Virus record (IMG/VR): IMGVR_UViG_3300033153_006650
Location: 1-47,752 of that record
Source: a virus
DNA: 47,752 nucleotides
Strand: one strand, 5' to 3'
Part shown: in pieces, positions 18,305-28,345 of the stretch
Position numbering within the stretch: the stretch's first letter is position 1
Layout of the letters: each line of letters starts with the position of its first letter
Notes under the pieces: model-generated
What the model was told of the DNA's origin: nothing
Seen by the model: the letters and a program-made list of their open reading frames with translations, nothing else
Databases searched by the model: none
Translations under genes and position numbers: made by a program

Positions 18305-20104
18305 ATGACAACCTTAACTGCAAAATACCGGCAAAAAGTGGTTGTGTCGGGCGCGTGGTTGCGGCTGGAACCTGAACCAGAGGAACCGGCAAATATCACC
18401 AGGGCGGAACTTGCCCAGGCCATTGACTCAATTCACGGGGTAATTGACCATTGCAGCGATACCACCACAGCCGATCCGTACCAGCTACCCGTTGACGGCA
18501 CCAAACCACAGGACGCACAGCAGGAATACTTGCAACAGCATATCGCAGAGCCTGCAAACTATGACAGCCTGGTTGATGCTTTCGGGCTTGGTGATACCTG
18601 CAACATGATAGCGGGCGCTGATATTGATGATGTGGTCTTTGTCCACTATTCCAGCCAATATGTTGCAGACAATTACAAACTTGTTTCTCCCACTGCCAAA
18701 TTCTCACAAAAACAAATAATCAGCACTACCATTTTGTTGCGGCTCAATATGTCAAATATCCCGCAATGGGATACTGAGTATTTTATAGAGCCGACCTTTG
18801 ACCCTGAAAATTTAATCTATGAATGGATAGGTAACGTAGTTATTGATGGAGTCCGACAGGTGGGGCCGCCGGTGGGGTTATCTGGTAGTATACTGCATTG
18901 GGGTGGTGGTCTGTTATCAGGTATTTTAGAAGTAGAGCTACCCATTATTTATCATAAGTGGGCGGTTACTATATCCAGTGTGTTGGGGCTGGATGGGTTC
19001 GATTATGCCTGTCAGATTACCGGTATTTGGGACGGTGCCCCGGTAACGCTTGAACTTGAGCTTGATTCCCCTGATGATGACAACGACCTCTGCAACGGTT
19101 ACGGCACGGATCAGGATGACGACGTGGTTTTTCCAGGCGACGTAATTGTTGACCCTGACACCGGTGAAATTGAGCCGGTAGAACCAGAGCCGGAACCTGA
19201 ACCAGAGCCGGAGGATTGCGCAGACGATTGCGACAACTGCAACGCTGAGGATTACGAGCGGTTGTGTTGCGTTGAGCCTGATGGTGCATTGTGGCCGCCT
19301 TGTGAGATGATAGAGTCAGAGTATGGCGGTGGCGCTCCGATTGCCCACGGGGTTGAATACTGGCTTGCCAAATATGCACCACGGGCCGTGAGTATTGTAC
19401 CGGTTGCACCTGATGATGGTTGCGGAACCAGGATAGATACGTTTGTGGAGCCGTCCGCCGCTTGTTGCGATGAGGTAACACCGGTTGAATATGATTATGA
19501 TAACTCTGCGGACGTTATTGCCCCCTCCTCATTTGAGGAAGTTTTATGGTTGTACGGCCAGGGTGAGTTTGTCGTATCTCTCAGCGGATCGGGTTTTTGG
19601 CTCAATAGTGGGCATACTGTCACAACTGCAACAACAGCCAACCGTAAAATTACAATTTACACCGACGCGGACGCTTGCGGAACCTGTAGTATAACGATAA
19701 CCGGCGCTTGTGGCGAAACAACCGGCGGTATACGTTGCACTTTTGGGGTCTGGGTGCATCAGGCGACCACGGTTGATAAAATTTGTGGTAACGCTGACTC
19801 TCATACCGGTACAGTTCACGAGCTGATCCGTGGCGGGGTAAAAACAACGCAGATATGGCCATTATACGCAACCTCCTATACCAGCGCCGACGGTTCCACC
19901 TGCTACGTCACACCATGCGATTCGGCTGCGGTAGGTATAGTAGAGCCTGAGTGTGTGCGCGATAGAGCGCTGTGGCCAACAGAGTTTAAATGTCCAGGGT
20001 ATGACTCGGCATATATTAACTACCTGGACTGTACAACGTCCACAACTAACGCATACTCAACCGCCTCCGGGCTGGTAGCTGTTTACAAATGGGAGTGCCC
20101 ATAA
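18305..20104 (+). CDS. Large Cys-rich tail protein, AKY paralogue 3
   Basis: A 599-residue protein starting MTTLTAKYRQKVVVSG, the third gene with this N-terminus. An acidic PE repeat (EPEPEPEPEPED, about 297-310) divides it. A Cys-rich half follows, with clusters such as CADDCDNCN and CC pairs, and later TITGACGETTGGIRC-like beta text. The cysteines could form disulfides outside the cell or bind metal. It resumes the tail operon after the inserted unit; probable appendage or tip protein, family not recognised. Confidence 0.65.
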   Translation: MTTLTAKYRQKVVVSGAWLRLEPEPEEPANITRAELAQAIDSIHGVIDHCSDTTTADPYQLPVDGTKPQDAQQEYLQQHIAEPANYDSLVDAFGLGDTCNMIAGADIDDVVFVHYSSQYVADNYKLVSPTAKFSQKQIISTTILLRLNMSNIPQWDTEYFIEPTFDPENLIYEWIGNVVIDGVRQVGPPVGLSGSILHWGGGLLSGILEVELPIIYHKWAVTISSVLGLDGFDYACQITGIWDGAPVTLELELDSPDDDNDLCNGYGTDQDDDVVFPGDVIVDPDTGEIEPVEPEPEPEPEPEDCADDCDNCNAEDYERLCCVEPDGALWPPCEMIESEYGGGAPIAHGVEYWLAKYAPRAVSIVPVAPDDGCGTRIDTFVEPSAACCDEVTPVEYDYDNSADVIAPSSFEEVLWLYGQGEFVVSLSGSGFWLNSGHTVTTATTANRKITIYTDADACGTCSITITGACGETTGGIRCTFGVWVHQATTVDKICGNADSHTGTVHELIRGGVKTTQIWPLYATSYTSADGSTCYVTPCDSAAVGIVEPECVRDRALWPTEFKCPGYDSAYINYLDCTTSTTNAYSTASGLVAVYKWECP

Positions 20105-20358
20105 TGATAGATTTAGCTGTTTTTTCCGGTCGTGATTTAAAAAATGCAAAAACATTATTTTCACTTTTTGGCAATGATGTTAATGCGATTTTACAGGCGA
20201 TAGAATTTGAGATAACCAGCCGAGCCCCAAAAGAACCAGCCCCTTGCCCTGCGCCTGATTGCAGTGGGTGCGGTGGTGGAACATTGCTGCCGCTGGCAAC
20301 TATTGACGGAGTGCGGCGCATTGGTTGCGTTTGCGGATACAGCGAGGTGGTTGAATGA
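20104..20358 (+). CDS. Small protein with a C-terminal Cys knuckle
   Basis: An 84-residue protein. The N-terminal 45 residues are helical (IDLAVFSGRDLKNAKTLF). A Pro/Cys segment follows with PCPAPDCSGCGGG and, later, GCVCG, which could form one zinc or disulfide knuckle. ATG 20104 overlaps the stop of the previous gene (TAATG), so it is preferred to the ATG at 20089. Coupled to the next gene by ATGA. Role unknown; probably tail-associated by position. Confidence 0.6.
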   Translation: MIDLAVFSGRDLKNAKTLFSLFGNDVNAILQAIEFEITSRAPKEPAPCPAPDCSGCGGGTLLPLATIDGVRRIGCVCGYSEVVE

Positions 20359-22817
20359 GCCTGTCAGGATGGGGGGCCCCGCTACTCGCTGTCACGTTAC
20401 CGGCGCAATCGTCAACGCTCACTGATTTTCAGGTGGTTATCAACCTGACAATATTGTCAGGGATAACTAATTTTGACTGTTCGGCTATTTTTGATGAGGT
20501 CGGAGCCAATAGCCTCAAAATTGCAATTGAAATAGGTAACACCGGCAATCAGGCATATTGTGAGATTGAGCGGTGGGATAATGGCGAGGAAACAGCCCAG
20601 CTCCATGTAAAAATTCCGTCCTATATTTCAACCTCTGATACTGTTTTAAATATATATGCGGATAATGCCCACGCGGACAATACCACCTATGTGGGCGTAA
20701 CCGGGTCAACAGCAGCTCAAACAGTGTGGCGGACGGTTGACAAGTGCATTTTGCACATGGCACAAGATCCAAGCGGCGGAACAGATTGCATCCTGGATTC
20801 CACATCTAATGCCAATCACGGCACCCCAAACGGGTCAATGACCGCCGGTGATCTGGTTGATGGCCGGGTGGGTAAAGCGTTAGATTTTGATGGATCAAAT
20901 GATTATATCACTATCCCAGATAGCGCGTCTCTGGATATCACATCCGGCATCACACTACTTGCGCTGATAAATCCAGTTTCTGTCACCAATCACGGGATAT
21001 TGGCAAAAAGTCCGCTATCATCAGACCAGGGCGTTTATCAGTTAACGGTCGCCACTGCTGGAGTTGGCTGGTATTTCAGGCTCAATGGCAGCACAACAGA
21101 GGGCGCAGGTCAGGAGAGTGGCGGAACTCCAGCCACCGGGTCGTGGCAGGCTGTTTTTGGGAGGTATGACGGTAGCGGGATTGATTTAACAGTTGACACT
21201 ACGCAAATAGGCAGCTCAAGTTATTCTACAGCAATTACAGCGGATACCAGCCCGCTGCAAATTGGCGCTTATTATACGTCCAGCAATGTTTTTTCCGGAA
21301 AAATTGAGGAAATAAGGGTCATCGAAGGCGGTATGTCTGATGATTGGATGGCGGTAACGTTGCTATCTCTGTCGGACTCACTCGTTACCTACTCACTCCC
21401 GTCTGCCTCCACCGCTGTTGCTGCTGGTATAGTACAAAAAATATCGAGTTTAGTTGAAAATTCATTGCTGCAAAATATTATAGATGCCTCCGTTGTTGCA
21501 CAACTGATTAACCAACCGGTACGCAATGCAGCAGAGGTCAACGGTAGCATTAATCAGCCGATAACAGCAGCGCTGCAAATACAGGCGGAATTAACAGCAC
21601 TATGGACACAGTACCAAGGGGTTTACGCTGGGATTAATCAGCCGTTGATTTTATGCGGGGCAGTGGTCGATAATGGTGTAATTCAAATTATCGAAATGTT
21701 AGACCGGCACCAGGTGCAAGCTGATTTAATCCAACGGGTATCCGGCTATGGCTCCGGTGATGTTGCGGCGCTTGTCTTTGGTGTGATCGTTGACGGGGTG
21801 GCGCTGGAGTCAATAACCGGTTGTCAGTGGCAATATTCAGATGGGCAATACCCGCAAACGGCAACGGTTACAATTGCAGACCGCACAGAATACGATTCTA
21901 TCCAAGTGCAGGGCACGGCATCCATTATCAGTTACGGGGTAGAGTATAAATATTTTGTTGAAAAAAAGAGCAGGTCCAAAGACGTTGGGGCTGAGTTGGG
22001 AAAAACTTTTATTATTGCCCTGATATCGCTTTCCGCTGGTTTAGATGATCCATACGCAGCACTGATTGATTATGATTTGACAACTCCGGAATCGGCTCAG
22101 GCTACAGTTGCCGATTTGCTTGCAGACCATGCGCCGGGTATTGATTGGCAGATTGACGACTACCCGTTACCAGATGGTTACACATGGGAGCAACAGACAC
22201 CCATGGCTATTGTCAGAGATATTGTATCGACTGTCGGCGCAATAGTCCAGACCAACCCGGCAGGCGTGGTTATTGTTCAGGATTGGCTACCCGCTGGTTT
22301 TGATGCTGGAGCGGTTGACCATGCGTTGTCAGAGGACGGTGGTTTCAATGCCTACGCCGATGATGGGGAGCCGGTGGCCGGGTATAATTATGTTGAGGTC
22401 TCCGACCAGGCTGCAACGGACGGGGCGGACGGACTGAGCCACGAAACAGAGACGCTTGAAAACGGATCCATTGAAGTTACTGGCTACCAAGTTCCATGGG
22501 ATGGTTTATTTGATCTAATTACCACAGGCGGGGCATGGGTTAAAATTGTTTACGAGGGTATTTTTGAGGAACAGCTTGAAGAGTACGTTCAGTTTATCGA
22601 CGGCATAGGGCAGACCTCAAAATCAATTTATTCAACTCCTGTTGTCGATTGGCGGGAAACAGACCTCGGGGTTGTTGGCCATGACGAAAGCGGTCACCTG
22701 ACAGCCGCAACCCTTGCGGAGTCCTTGGCTTGGATAACCTACACCACCCGTTATAAAAAATGGACTGTAACAGACCTGGCAAACGAGTCCGTTCAGTTGA
22801 TCCAAACAGAGGCGTGA
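20355..22817 (+). CDS. Tail-tip protein with DUF2341 and LamG-like domains
   Basis: An 820-residue protein. Residues about 1-115 look like DUF2341 (ATLPAQSS-like start, WDNGEETAQLHVKIP). Residues about 140-335 are a LamG/concanavalin-type jelly roll (GKALDFDGSNDYITIPDS, then KIEEIRVIEGGMSDDWM), a carbohydrate-binding fold. The C-terminal 380 residues resemble baseplate-hub text (SAQATVADLLADHAPGIDW, PMAIVRDIVSTVGAIVQTNP). A combined hub and glycan-binding role at the tail tip is inferred; domain order is clear, function is not proven. Confidence 0.75.
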   Translation: MSLSGWGAPLLAVTLPAQSSTLTDFQVVINLTILSGITNFDCSAIFDEVGANSLKIAIEIGNTGNQAYCEIERWDNGEETAQLHVKIPSYISTSDTVLNIYADNAHADNTTYVGVTGSTAAQTVWRTVDKCILHMAQDPSGGTDCILDSTSNANHGTPNGSMTAGDLVDGRVGKALDFDGSNDYITIPDSASLDITSGITLLALINPVSVTNHGILAKSPLSSDQGVYQLTVATAGVGWYFRLNGSTTEGAGQESGGTPATGSWQAVFGRYDGSGIDLTVDTTQIGSSSYSTAITADTSPLQIGAYYTSSNVFSGKIEEIRVIEGGMSDDWMAVTLLSLSDSLVTYSLPSASTAVAAGIVQKISSLVENSLLQNIIDASVVAQLINQPVRNAAEVNGSINQPITAALQIQAELTALWTQYQGVYAGINQPLILCGAVVDNGVIQIIEMLDRHQVQADLIQRVSGYGSGDVAALVFGVIVDGVALESITGCQWQYSDGQYPQTATVTIADRTEYDSIQVQGTASIISYGVEYKYFVEKKSRSKDVGAELGKTFIIALISLSAGLDDPYAALIDYDLTTPESAQATVADLLADHAPGIDWQIDDYPLPDGYTWEQQTPMAIVRDIVSTVGAIVQTNPAGVVIVQDWLPAGFDAGAVDHALSEDGGFNAYADDGEPVAGYNYVEVSDQAATDGADGLSHETETLENGSIEVTGYQVPWDGLFDLITTGGAWVKIVYEGIFEEQLEEYVQFIDGIGQTSKSIYSTPVVDWRETDLGVVGHDESGHLTAATLAESLAWITYTTRYKKWTVTDLANESVQLIQTEA

Positions 22818-22820
22818 ACC

Positions 22821-23318
22821 ATGACAGAACCAGCAAAAAATCCCTTTGTTGTCTCGTTTGGCGATGAAGCGGCACAGGAGGCGGGCGCGACCGTTGAATT
22901 TGACGACGATTACACAGGCGATTTTTTGCCGGGGGATGAGTTTTATTTTTTGGTAAACTTGCCTGTTGGTGTGGTAGTTGATACTATCACCACGTCCAGC
23001 GGGACGGTAAACAAAATCGGCAAACAAACCAGGGAACGCACACAAGATCAGATACAATTCCTGCTTGATGAGCCGACCATGGAACTGAGCTATCACCCGA
23101 CAGGTCAACCGGCGCCTTTTTGGTACGGTAACAGCCCTGCATTAACAACCGTTGGCAAATTAGTTACAGCAGACGGTAAACTTCCTGCCATTGGTGATTT
23201 GGCCTACTCAGTTGATTTTGTGCAATATCGTTTTGTGCCTGGAGCAATGCCGGAGACTGTCTTTAATGATGACGGTGATTTTTTTATTTTAATTGATGTG
23301 AGGGTTAAAACAGCATGA
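22821..23318 (+). CDS. Hypothetical tail-tip protein
   Basis: A 165-residue acidic, beta-rich protein (for example TVEFDDDYTGDFLPGDEFYF) without membrane helix or known motif. It lies between the LamG-hub gene and another small tail gene, in the same operon (ATGA overlap downstream). Probably a tip or fibre-attachment component; not recognised. Confidence 0.6.
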   Translation: MTEPAKNPFVVSFGDEAAQEAGATVEFDDDYTGDFLPGDEFYFLVNLPVGVVVDTITTSSGTVNKIGKQTRERTQDQIQFLLDEPTMELSYHPTGQPAPFWYGNSPALTTVGKLVTADGKLPAIGDLAYSVDFVQYRFVPGAMPETVFNDDGDFFILIDVRVKTA

Positions 23319-23659
23319 TTACTGTACAGGTATACGATAGTCCATGCACTCTGGACGGTAGCGGTAACCCGTCCAACGCTTGCCGACAGGCGCCGGTTAT
23401 TCAAAACGACAAAATCGCAAACCAGGGAACCGCAATCCGTAACGGCAGGGCATGGCTCGACAGGTACGGGCGGGCATGGCGAACCGGAACAGTAACCAGC
23501 CCGAAACCGGTAAATTATTTAACCGGTGAAATTATCCAGATTTCAATGGCTGATTTCGGACTGGTTCGCGGGGTGATTTCAGGTGTTGAAAATTCGCTTG
23601 TTTTTGGTGACGATTTGGAGCCGGGGGCTACTATTAGTTTTCGATTTATTGACAATTAA
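23315..23659 (+). CDS. Hypothetical tail-associated protein
   Basis: A 114-residue protein starting MITVQVYDSPCTLDG, with GRAWLDRYGRAWRTG as a repeated Arg-Ala-Trp feature and a beta-rich end. ATGA overlap with the upstream gene shows translational coupling. A 65-nt gap with no gene and no convincing promoter follows. Function not recognised. Confidence 0.6.
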   Translation: MITVQVYDSPCTLDGSGNPSNACRQAPVIQNDKIANQGTAIRNGRAWLDRYGRAWRTGTVTSPKPVNYLTGEIIQISMADFGLVRGVISGVENSLVFGDDLEPGATISFRFIDN

Positions 23660-23724
23660 ATATAATTAGTGTTGTATAAACTATACCCCATAAAAATAGA
23701 TATCACGGCACGCAAGGATAGCAA

Positions 23725-26418
23725 ATGAGAACATTCAAATTTAATGTTAATTTAATCAGAGAGGGCGGCGCAAATCTTGCCGTTACTTATGACCCTGATG
23801 ATTTTCCCTTGGCAGGTAAAACCGTTGAATTGTCCATTGCAGACCGCAACGGGGTGGAGCTATTTGTCATTACCAGCGCTGAGGATGAGATTTCAATTGA
23901 TATCATCACCGGAAAAATAACGGTAGATCTCAACGAGACCACAGAGGGTGATGGTGGTACAATTTACTCCACGCTAACGGCTGAACTATACGATTATAGT
24001 TTATCAGTGGGGTACACAGAGGGTGATTTTGATTACAGGACACAGGGCAAATGGTCAATAATCAAAAAACATGGGGCTTTTACATGCTCTGTCTGCAATG
24101 AGCGGGAGATTAGCCTATGTGATATGGAGGTTGTGGCGGAATTGTTGGGGCCGACAATAGAGGGCACGGAAATTACCATCTACCCGCAATTCTCCGACCA
24201 AATAGCCTACGCCATAGACGACCAAGTAAGCTATGGCGGCGATTCGTACACTTTTACGTCCAACCATCCTGCCGGGGTCTGGGACGCGGGGCACGTTGAG
24301 CTGTCCAATATCCCTGCCCACGTAGCAGAATCAGACCCGCACGAGCAATACGCGCTTGAATCCGCACTTGCCAGTAATATAGTAATCTATCCAACAACGA
24401 CAGCAGCAGACGTGCCAACATATTACAGAGCGGTTACAGATATCGGTGATGCTGATTTTGATACCCCTGCTGTTGATGTTTCGACGGGGGCTATTACCGG
24501 CGATGATCAGTTAATAGCGGTAATTATCACAGACTCGGGTGTTATTGTTGGCAATCCTGGAGTCGTCAATTTAAATACTCTTGGCATGGTGCGGCGCACG
24601 TCAGGGACAGCGACCGCTACGTTTAAATACACTGTTTACAAGCGCAATGCAGCAGGATCGGAAACGCTGTTGGCGACATCAGCGGTCACAAAAGAGATAA
24701 GTTCCGCAAGTTACGAACAATTCTTGTCTTCTGCTTTGCTCAATGATGGGGTTTTTTTGGCAACGGATAGAATTGTTATTAAATGGTACGCAGATATAGC
24801 CGCCACGGGCAGCAATGCGACTTATGATATTCAGTTCGGTGGCACGACACCGGTTAGGACTACATTCCCGGCGCCTGTTGCTGTTATCCCGGTTGACCAT
24901 GAAAACCTTGATAATATCGGAACCCTGTCACATGATGAGATTGAAACTGCTCTATCCGGGAAAGAGCCGACCATAACACCTGCCACAGTAGATGACTATT
25001 TTGCCGGGAATAAAACATGGCGGGATTTTGAAACGGATGTTATCGCCGCTGGGTATTGGACACTGCTTGGGAATGCTCTGTACAACACTATTTTAGCCGA
25101 TGATATAGGGTTTGGGACTAATAATATTTTAAACCGGGTACAATTTGGTTATCCTGGGCCTGAAACAACTTTTGTTCCTACCATGACCAGCAACACATTA
25201 CCATGGGGTGAGGCATCTGCCAGCTCATATTATGGTGCCGCTGTTGCGTTTAAAGCGTTTGACGGACTATCAACATACTGGGACTCAGGCGCAGGATTTC
25301 CGCAGGATCTCGGATATATAGACATCACAGCACGCATATTGACTAAATATGCACTCACATGCCCTGTCAGGCAGCCAACCGACTGGGAGGTTAGAGGACG
25401 TAATGGTACTGATCCATGGACGGTGCTCGACAGCAAATCAGCGCAGTCGATAGGATCTGCTCGTACTGAGTTTAACATAGCAGGTAACACGGCAGCTTAC
25501 ACAGAGCATCGGCTGTTTATATCTAATGGTAATTATAATGGCAGGATGACTATATCTGCGTTTGAAATGTTCGAAGCCACGTCGTACATAAACGGTATTG
25601 CAATGGATGATGACGGCAACGTAGCAATTGCCGAAAACGCCACCCCTGACGCTAATTCCAAACTCGATATTACCGGGATTAATAGCCTTTCCTCTGATTA
25701 TGCTTTGCGTGCTTTTGATAGTCTCAGCAATAATCTGTTTAGCGTTAGGAATGATGGGCGGGTATTAATAGGCGATAAAGGCAGTTATATTGAACAATAT
25801 GGGACTCAAGACAGAATACAGATAGGGTCAGATTACCTGGACATATTGGCGATTAATGGGGTGTCATGTGCCTCACCAATAAAAATAGGGGATGCAAGAT
25901 TCGGCGGGACGGACTCCTCTTTAACTGGATATACAGATATACGTATCGGGGTAGATAGAGGTAAATCCTTTGATATAAATTTTATGCCTATCACTTATGA
26001 CATAGCAACTGGCTATCTGGCATTGACAGGAAACGATGCTATGCCGACCGCCACCACTCACATAATTGGCGGTGATATAAATATAACAGCAGGATCAGGC
26101 GCGAGTAGTAGCGCTGGACTGGCAAATGGTGGGGTGATATCCCTCAATGGCGGCGCAGGATACGGCACAGGCACAGATGGTGATATCTTACTCCAGACCG
26201 TTCAATCCGGCAACGTAGGCATAGGCACAACAACGCCGACAGTAAAACTCGACGTTGACGGGGCTATCAGGTGCGGCGATGATCAAACCGCTGCAAGCGC
26301 TGATTTAGTTGGAGCGTTTAGGTACTACGCAGACGCAAACAACAGCTACGTGGACGTATGTGTCCAGACCGGCGCGGCAACCTACGCATGGCGAACACTC
26401 AACCACGAAAATTGGTAA
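23725..26418 (+). CDS. Tail fibre with binding modules
   Basis: An 897-residue fibre. The N-terminal about 115 residues resemble a baseplate upper protein start (FKFNVNLIREGG, KTVELSIADRNG). A CSVCNEREISLC cluster and a chitin-binding-like segment (YAIDDQVSYGGDSYTF, HPAGVW) follow. DNIGTLSHDEIETAL is a common fibre linker. Residues about 465-620 look like an F5/8-type discoidin domain (AFKAFDGLSTYWDSG, LGYIDITARI). The end holds GNVGIGTTTPTVKLDVDG, typical of trimeric fibre tips. It likely binds cell-surface sugars. Confidence 0.8.
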   Translation: MRTFKFNVNLIREGGANLAVTYDPDDFPLAGKTVELSIADRNGVELFVITSAEDEISIDIITGKITVDLNETTEGDGGTIYSTLTAELYDYSLSVGYTEGDFDYRTQGKWSIIKKHGAFTCSVCNEREISLCDMEVVAELLGPTIEGTEITIYPQFSDQIAYAIDDQVSYGGDSYTFTSNHPAGVWDAGHVELSNIPAHVAESDPHEQYALESALASNIVIYPTTTAADVPTYYRAVTDIGDADFDTPAVDVSTGAITGDDQLIAVIITDSGVIVGNPGVVNLNTLGMVRRTSGTATATFKYTVYKRNAAGSETLLATSAVTKEISSASYEQFLSSALLNDGVFLATDRIVIKWYADIAATGSNATYDIQFGGTTPVRTTFPAPVAVIPVDHENLDNIGTLSHDEIETALSGKEPTITPATVDDYFAGNKTWRDFETDVIAAGYWTLLGNALYNTILADDIGFGTNNILNRVQFGYPGPETTFVPTMTSNTLPWGEASASSYYGAAVAFKAFDGLSTYWDSGAGFPQDLGYIDITARILTKYALTCPVRQPTDWEVRGRNGTDPWTVLDSKSAQSIGSARTEFNIAGNTAAYTEHRLFISNGNYNGRMTISAFEMFEATSYINGIAMDDDGNVAIAENATPDANSKLDITGINSLSSDYALRAFDSLSNNLFSVRNDGRVLIGDKGSYIEQYGTQDRIQIGSDYLDILAINGVSCASPIKIGDARFGGTDSSLTGYTDIRIGVDRGKSFDINFMPITYDIATGYLALTGNDAMPTATTHIIGGDINITAGSGASSSAGLANGGVISLNGGAGYGTGTDGDILLQTVQSGNVGIGTTTPTVKLDVDGAIRCGDDQTAASADLVGAFRYYADANNSYVDVCVQTGAATYAWRTLNHENW

Positions 26419-26424
26419 TAAATT

Positions 26425-27102
26425 ATGACTCAAATTAGACAAACAGAGACCACAAAAACCGGCGATATTGACGGCGGGGATTATGCAGAGGTCAGGGCAG
26501 ACGGCACCCACAGGCTGATAGGAGAAGCAACAGCCTGGAAAGACATGATAATGGACATCTCCGGCAGACGTTTAACCTCGACTGTTGGAAAAGTTGATTA
26601 TGACAACGAAAATAATGCAATTATCTTCCAGTCTGGTGGGAGTATTTCCGCTGCTAATGACAGAGTGCAAGGAAACCAAGAAATAAATCATGAATTTTTG
26701 GTAGGTACTGATGTTCTTTTTAAGCCACATTTACACTGGTTTCAGGAGGTAACCTCGCATACTCCTGATGTGTTGGAAACTGTTGCTTATGAAATAACTC
26801 TTAGATGGCGCAATGCACGGAACGGTTATGGGATCAATCTTACAACTCCAGACTGGTCAACAATAACGCTGACGTCTAATTTAACAAATAATATTTTTGG
26901 TATCACTAATATTGGCGGGAAAGAATACATGTGCCAAATAACACGTTTCCCGGACATTATAACCACATGTAGCGTTAGTGATACTGTCCAGATTCAAATG
27001 GCACGTACTGACAGCCTCGGCGGCAACATGCTGGTATATTTCATGGATTTACATGGAAAAATTGACAGTTTCGGATCAGATGACGAAATAGCAAAAACTT
27101 GA
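26425..27102 (+). CDS. Probable tail fibre or receptor-binding protein
   Basis: A 225-residue beta-rich protein directly after the fibre gene. Text such as NHEFLVGTDVLFKPHLHWFQEV and ALRWRNARNGYG-like (seen as ITLRWRNARNGYG) resembles receptor-binding or fibre-tip domains of unknown structure. It starts 6 nt after the fibre stop. Role as a second receptor-binding protein is inferred from position. Confidence 0.6.
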   Translation: MTQIRQTETTKTGDIDGGDYAEVRADGTHRLIGEATAWKDMIMDISGRRLTSTVGKVDYDNENNAIIFQSGGSISAANDRVQGNQEINHEFLVGTDVLFKPHLHWFQEVTSHTPDVLETVAYEITLRWRNARNGYGINLTTPDWSTITLTSNLTNNIFGITNIGGKEYMCQITRFPDIITTCSVSDTVQIQMARTDSLGGNMLVYFMDLHGKIDSFGSDDEIAKT

Positions 27103-27117
27103 TAGAGGACAAATAAA

Positions 27118-27516
27118 ATGGCTGAACAATTTATGCAGATGAATGTTATGGACTCGGCGGGTAGTGCTGCCAGCGTGTGGACAATATCAAACCACTCAAC
27201 AAATAGTAAACGGCTATTAAACCCGGAAACCGGCAAGAAGGAGAAATTTTACCGGGCAAAGGGGAACCTGATTTTGCACGCATCCGAACAGCAGATGTTT
27301 GATGAAAAACCTCACGTCGGCAATGTTATATGGGACATGGCACTTGATAAAAAATTGAAAGGTGACGTTGACGACCAACTTGAAGCTGTTTACGAGGCAA
27401 TGATGGAGTTTGTGCCTGATCCTGATAACCCGTTGATTAATATCAATACGTTTCAATTTGGTGTCCATACGATCACTTTTGATACTGCTGTATTAGTTGA
27501 CGTGACGGCTGAATGA
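27118..27516 (+). CDS. Hypothetical protein after the fibre genes
   Basis: A 132-residue protein (starts MAEQFMQMNVMDSAG) without membrane helix or signal peptide. KKEKFYRAKGNLILHAS and a C-terminal acidic end are visible, but no family is recognised. It shares strand and tight spacing with the fibre genes; a small virion or fibre-assembly protein is possible. Confidence 0.55.
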   Translation: MAEQFMQMNVMDSAGSAASVWTISNHSTNSKRLLNPETGKKEKFYRAKGNLILHASEQQMFDEKPHVGNVIWDMALDKKLKGDVDDQLEAVYEAMMEFVPDPDNPLININTFQFGVHTITFDTAVLVDVTAE

Positions 27517-27602
27517 AAACAACCTTGCCCTGATCCGTGCTGTTATCCCTCCCGGTAACAGGCGGTGATGGGCATTTTTTAAACTACTGGGAGGTAGACA
27601 AC

Positions 27603-27827
27603 ATGGAAAAAACAGCGAACAGCCGGTACCTATGCCGCACATGTGGCGGGTTAATCGTCAATCCTGAGATTGGCAGTATCTGCCAAGATTGTCTTGATTT
27701 GGCACTAAAAGAAATGCTAAAACAACAACGTGTAAACAATATGGTCACGGCTGTCTTGATTATGGCTTTGTTTATGGGTATTTTCGGCGGTACATACTGG
27801 ATCGCTACAGGGGGGCTGTTCGGATGA
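27603..27827 (+). CDS. Zinc-ribbon protein with one membrane helix
   Basis: A 74-residue protein. Residues 10-30 contain CRTCGG and CQDC, a four-Cys zinc ribbon. Residues about 47-68 form one hydrophobic helix (TAVLIMALFMGIFGGTYWI). ATG 27603 has GGGAGG upstream and is preferred to an earlier in-frame start at 27537. It overlaps the next gene (ATGA). The start of the lysis region makes a membrane or lysis role possible, but the ribbon is unusual for a holin. Confidence 0.65.
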   Translation: MEKTANSRYLCRTCGGLIVNPEIGSICQDCLDLALKEMLKQQRVNNMVTAVLIMALFMGIFGGTYWIATGGLFG

Positions 27828-28345
27828 GATATTTATTATTGATTTTGATATTGTTGGCGCTATCCGGCTGTGCAGATAAAGACGCATACACCGATTATTT
27901 AACCGTCCACCAAACGTCAACAAAAGAATATTTTGAAGCGGTTAAAGCCGCCCCACTTGTTGACATTATCCTTCCGTCTCCTATTCCAGGGCAACCGTAT
28001 AAAATTGTAGTTAATCAGGAAGTGAAGAGCATGAATCCTGATCAGATAAAAGATTCTGAATGGACAGGCGTGGCAGGTGCAGCGGTTGGCATTATGGGCG
28101 GGGTTGCCGGTCAATATGTTTCGCAATACTATGATTATAAAAAAACCGGTCAGTACATGTCGGCAATGGGTAAGGGCATGACCGTAAATACCGGTGGTGG
28201 TAATTTTTCCGGAACCGATATGATGAAATCCACGGACATGGCAACCACGATTGGTGGGGATGGGATGATTACTGTTGATCAGAGCAAAACTGAGATGCCA
28301 CCAGAAGAGGACCCAGACGAAAATATAGTTGATAATGATGAATGA
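27824..28345 (+). CDS. Phage lipoprotein
   Basis: A 173-residue protein with a classical type II signal: MRYLLLILILLALSGCADK, lipobox LSGC, Cys at about 17. The mature part has a Gly/Ala-rich patch near residues 85-105 (VAGAAVGIMGGVAGQ) and an acidic C-terminus (PPEEDPDENIVDNDE). Outer-membrane attachment is predicted in a Gram-negative host. It could act in lysis like an outer spanin or in superinfection exclusion; neither is shown. Confidence 0.75.
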   Translation: MRYLLLILILLALSGCADKDAYTDYLTVHQTSTKEYFEAVKAAPLVDIILPSPIPGQPYKIVVNQEVKSMNPDQIKDSEWTGVAGAAVGIMGGVAGQYVSQYYDYKKTGQYMSAMGKGMTVNTGGGNFSGTDMMKSTDMATTIGGDGMITVDQSKTEMPPEEDPDENIVDNDE

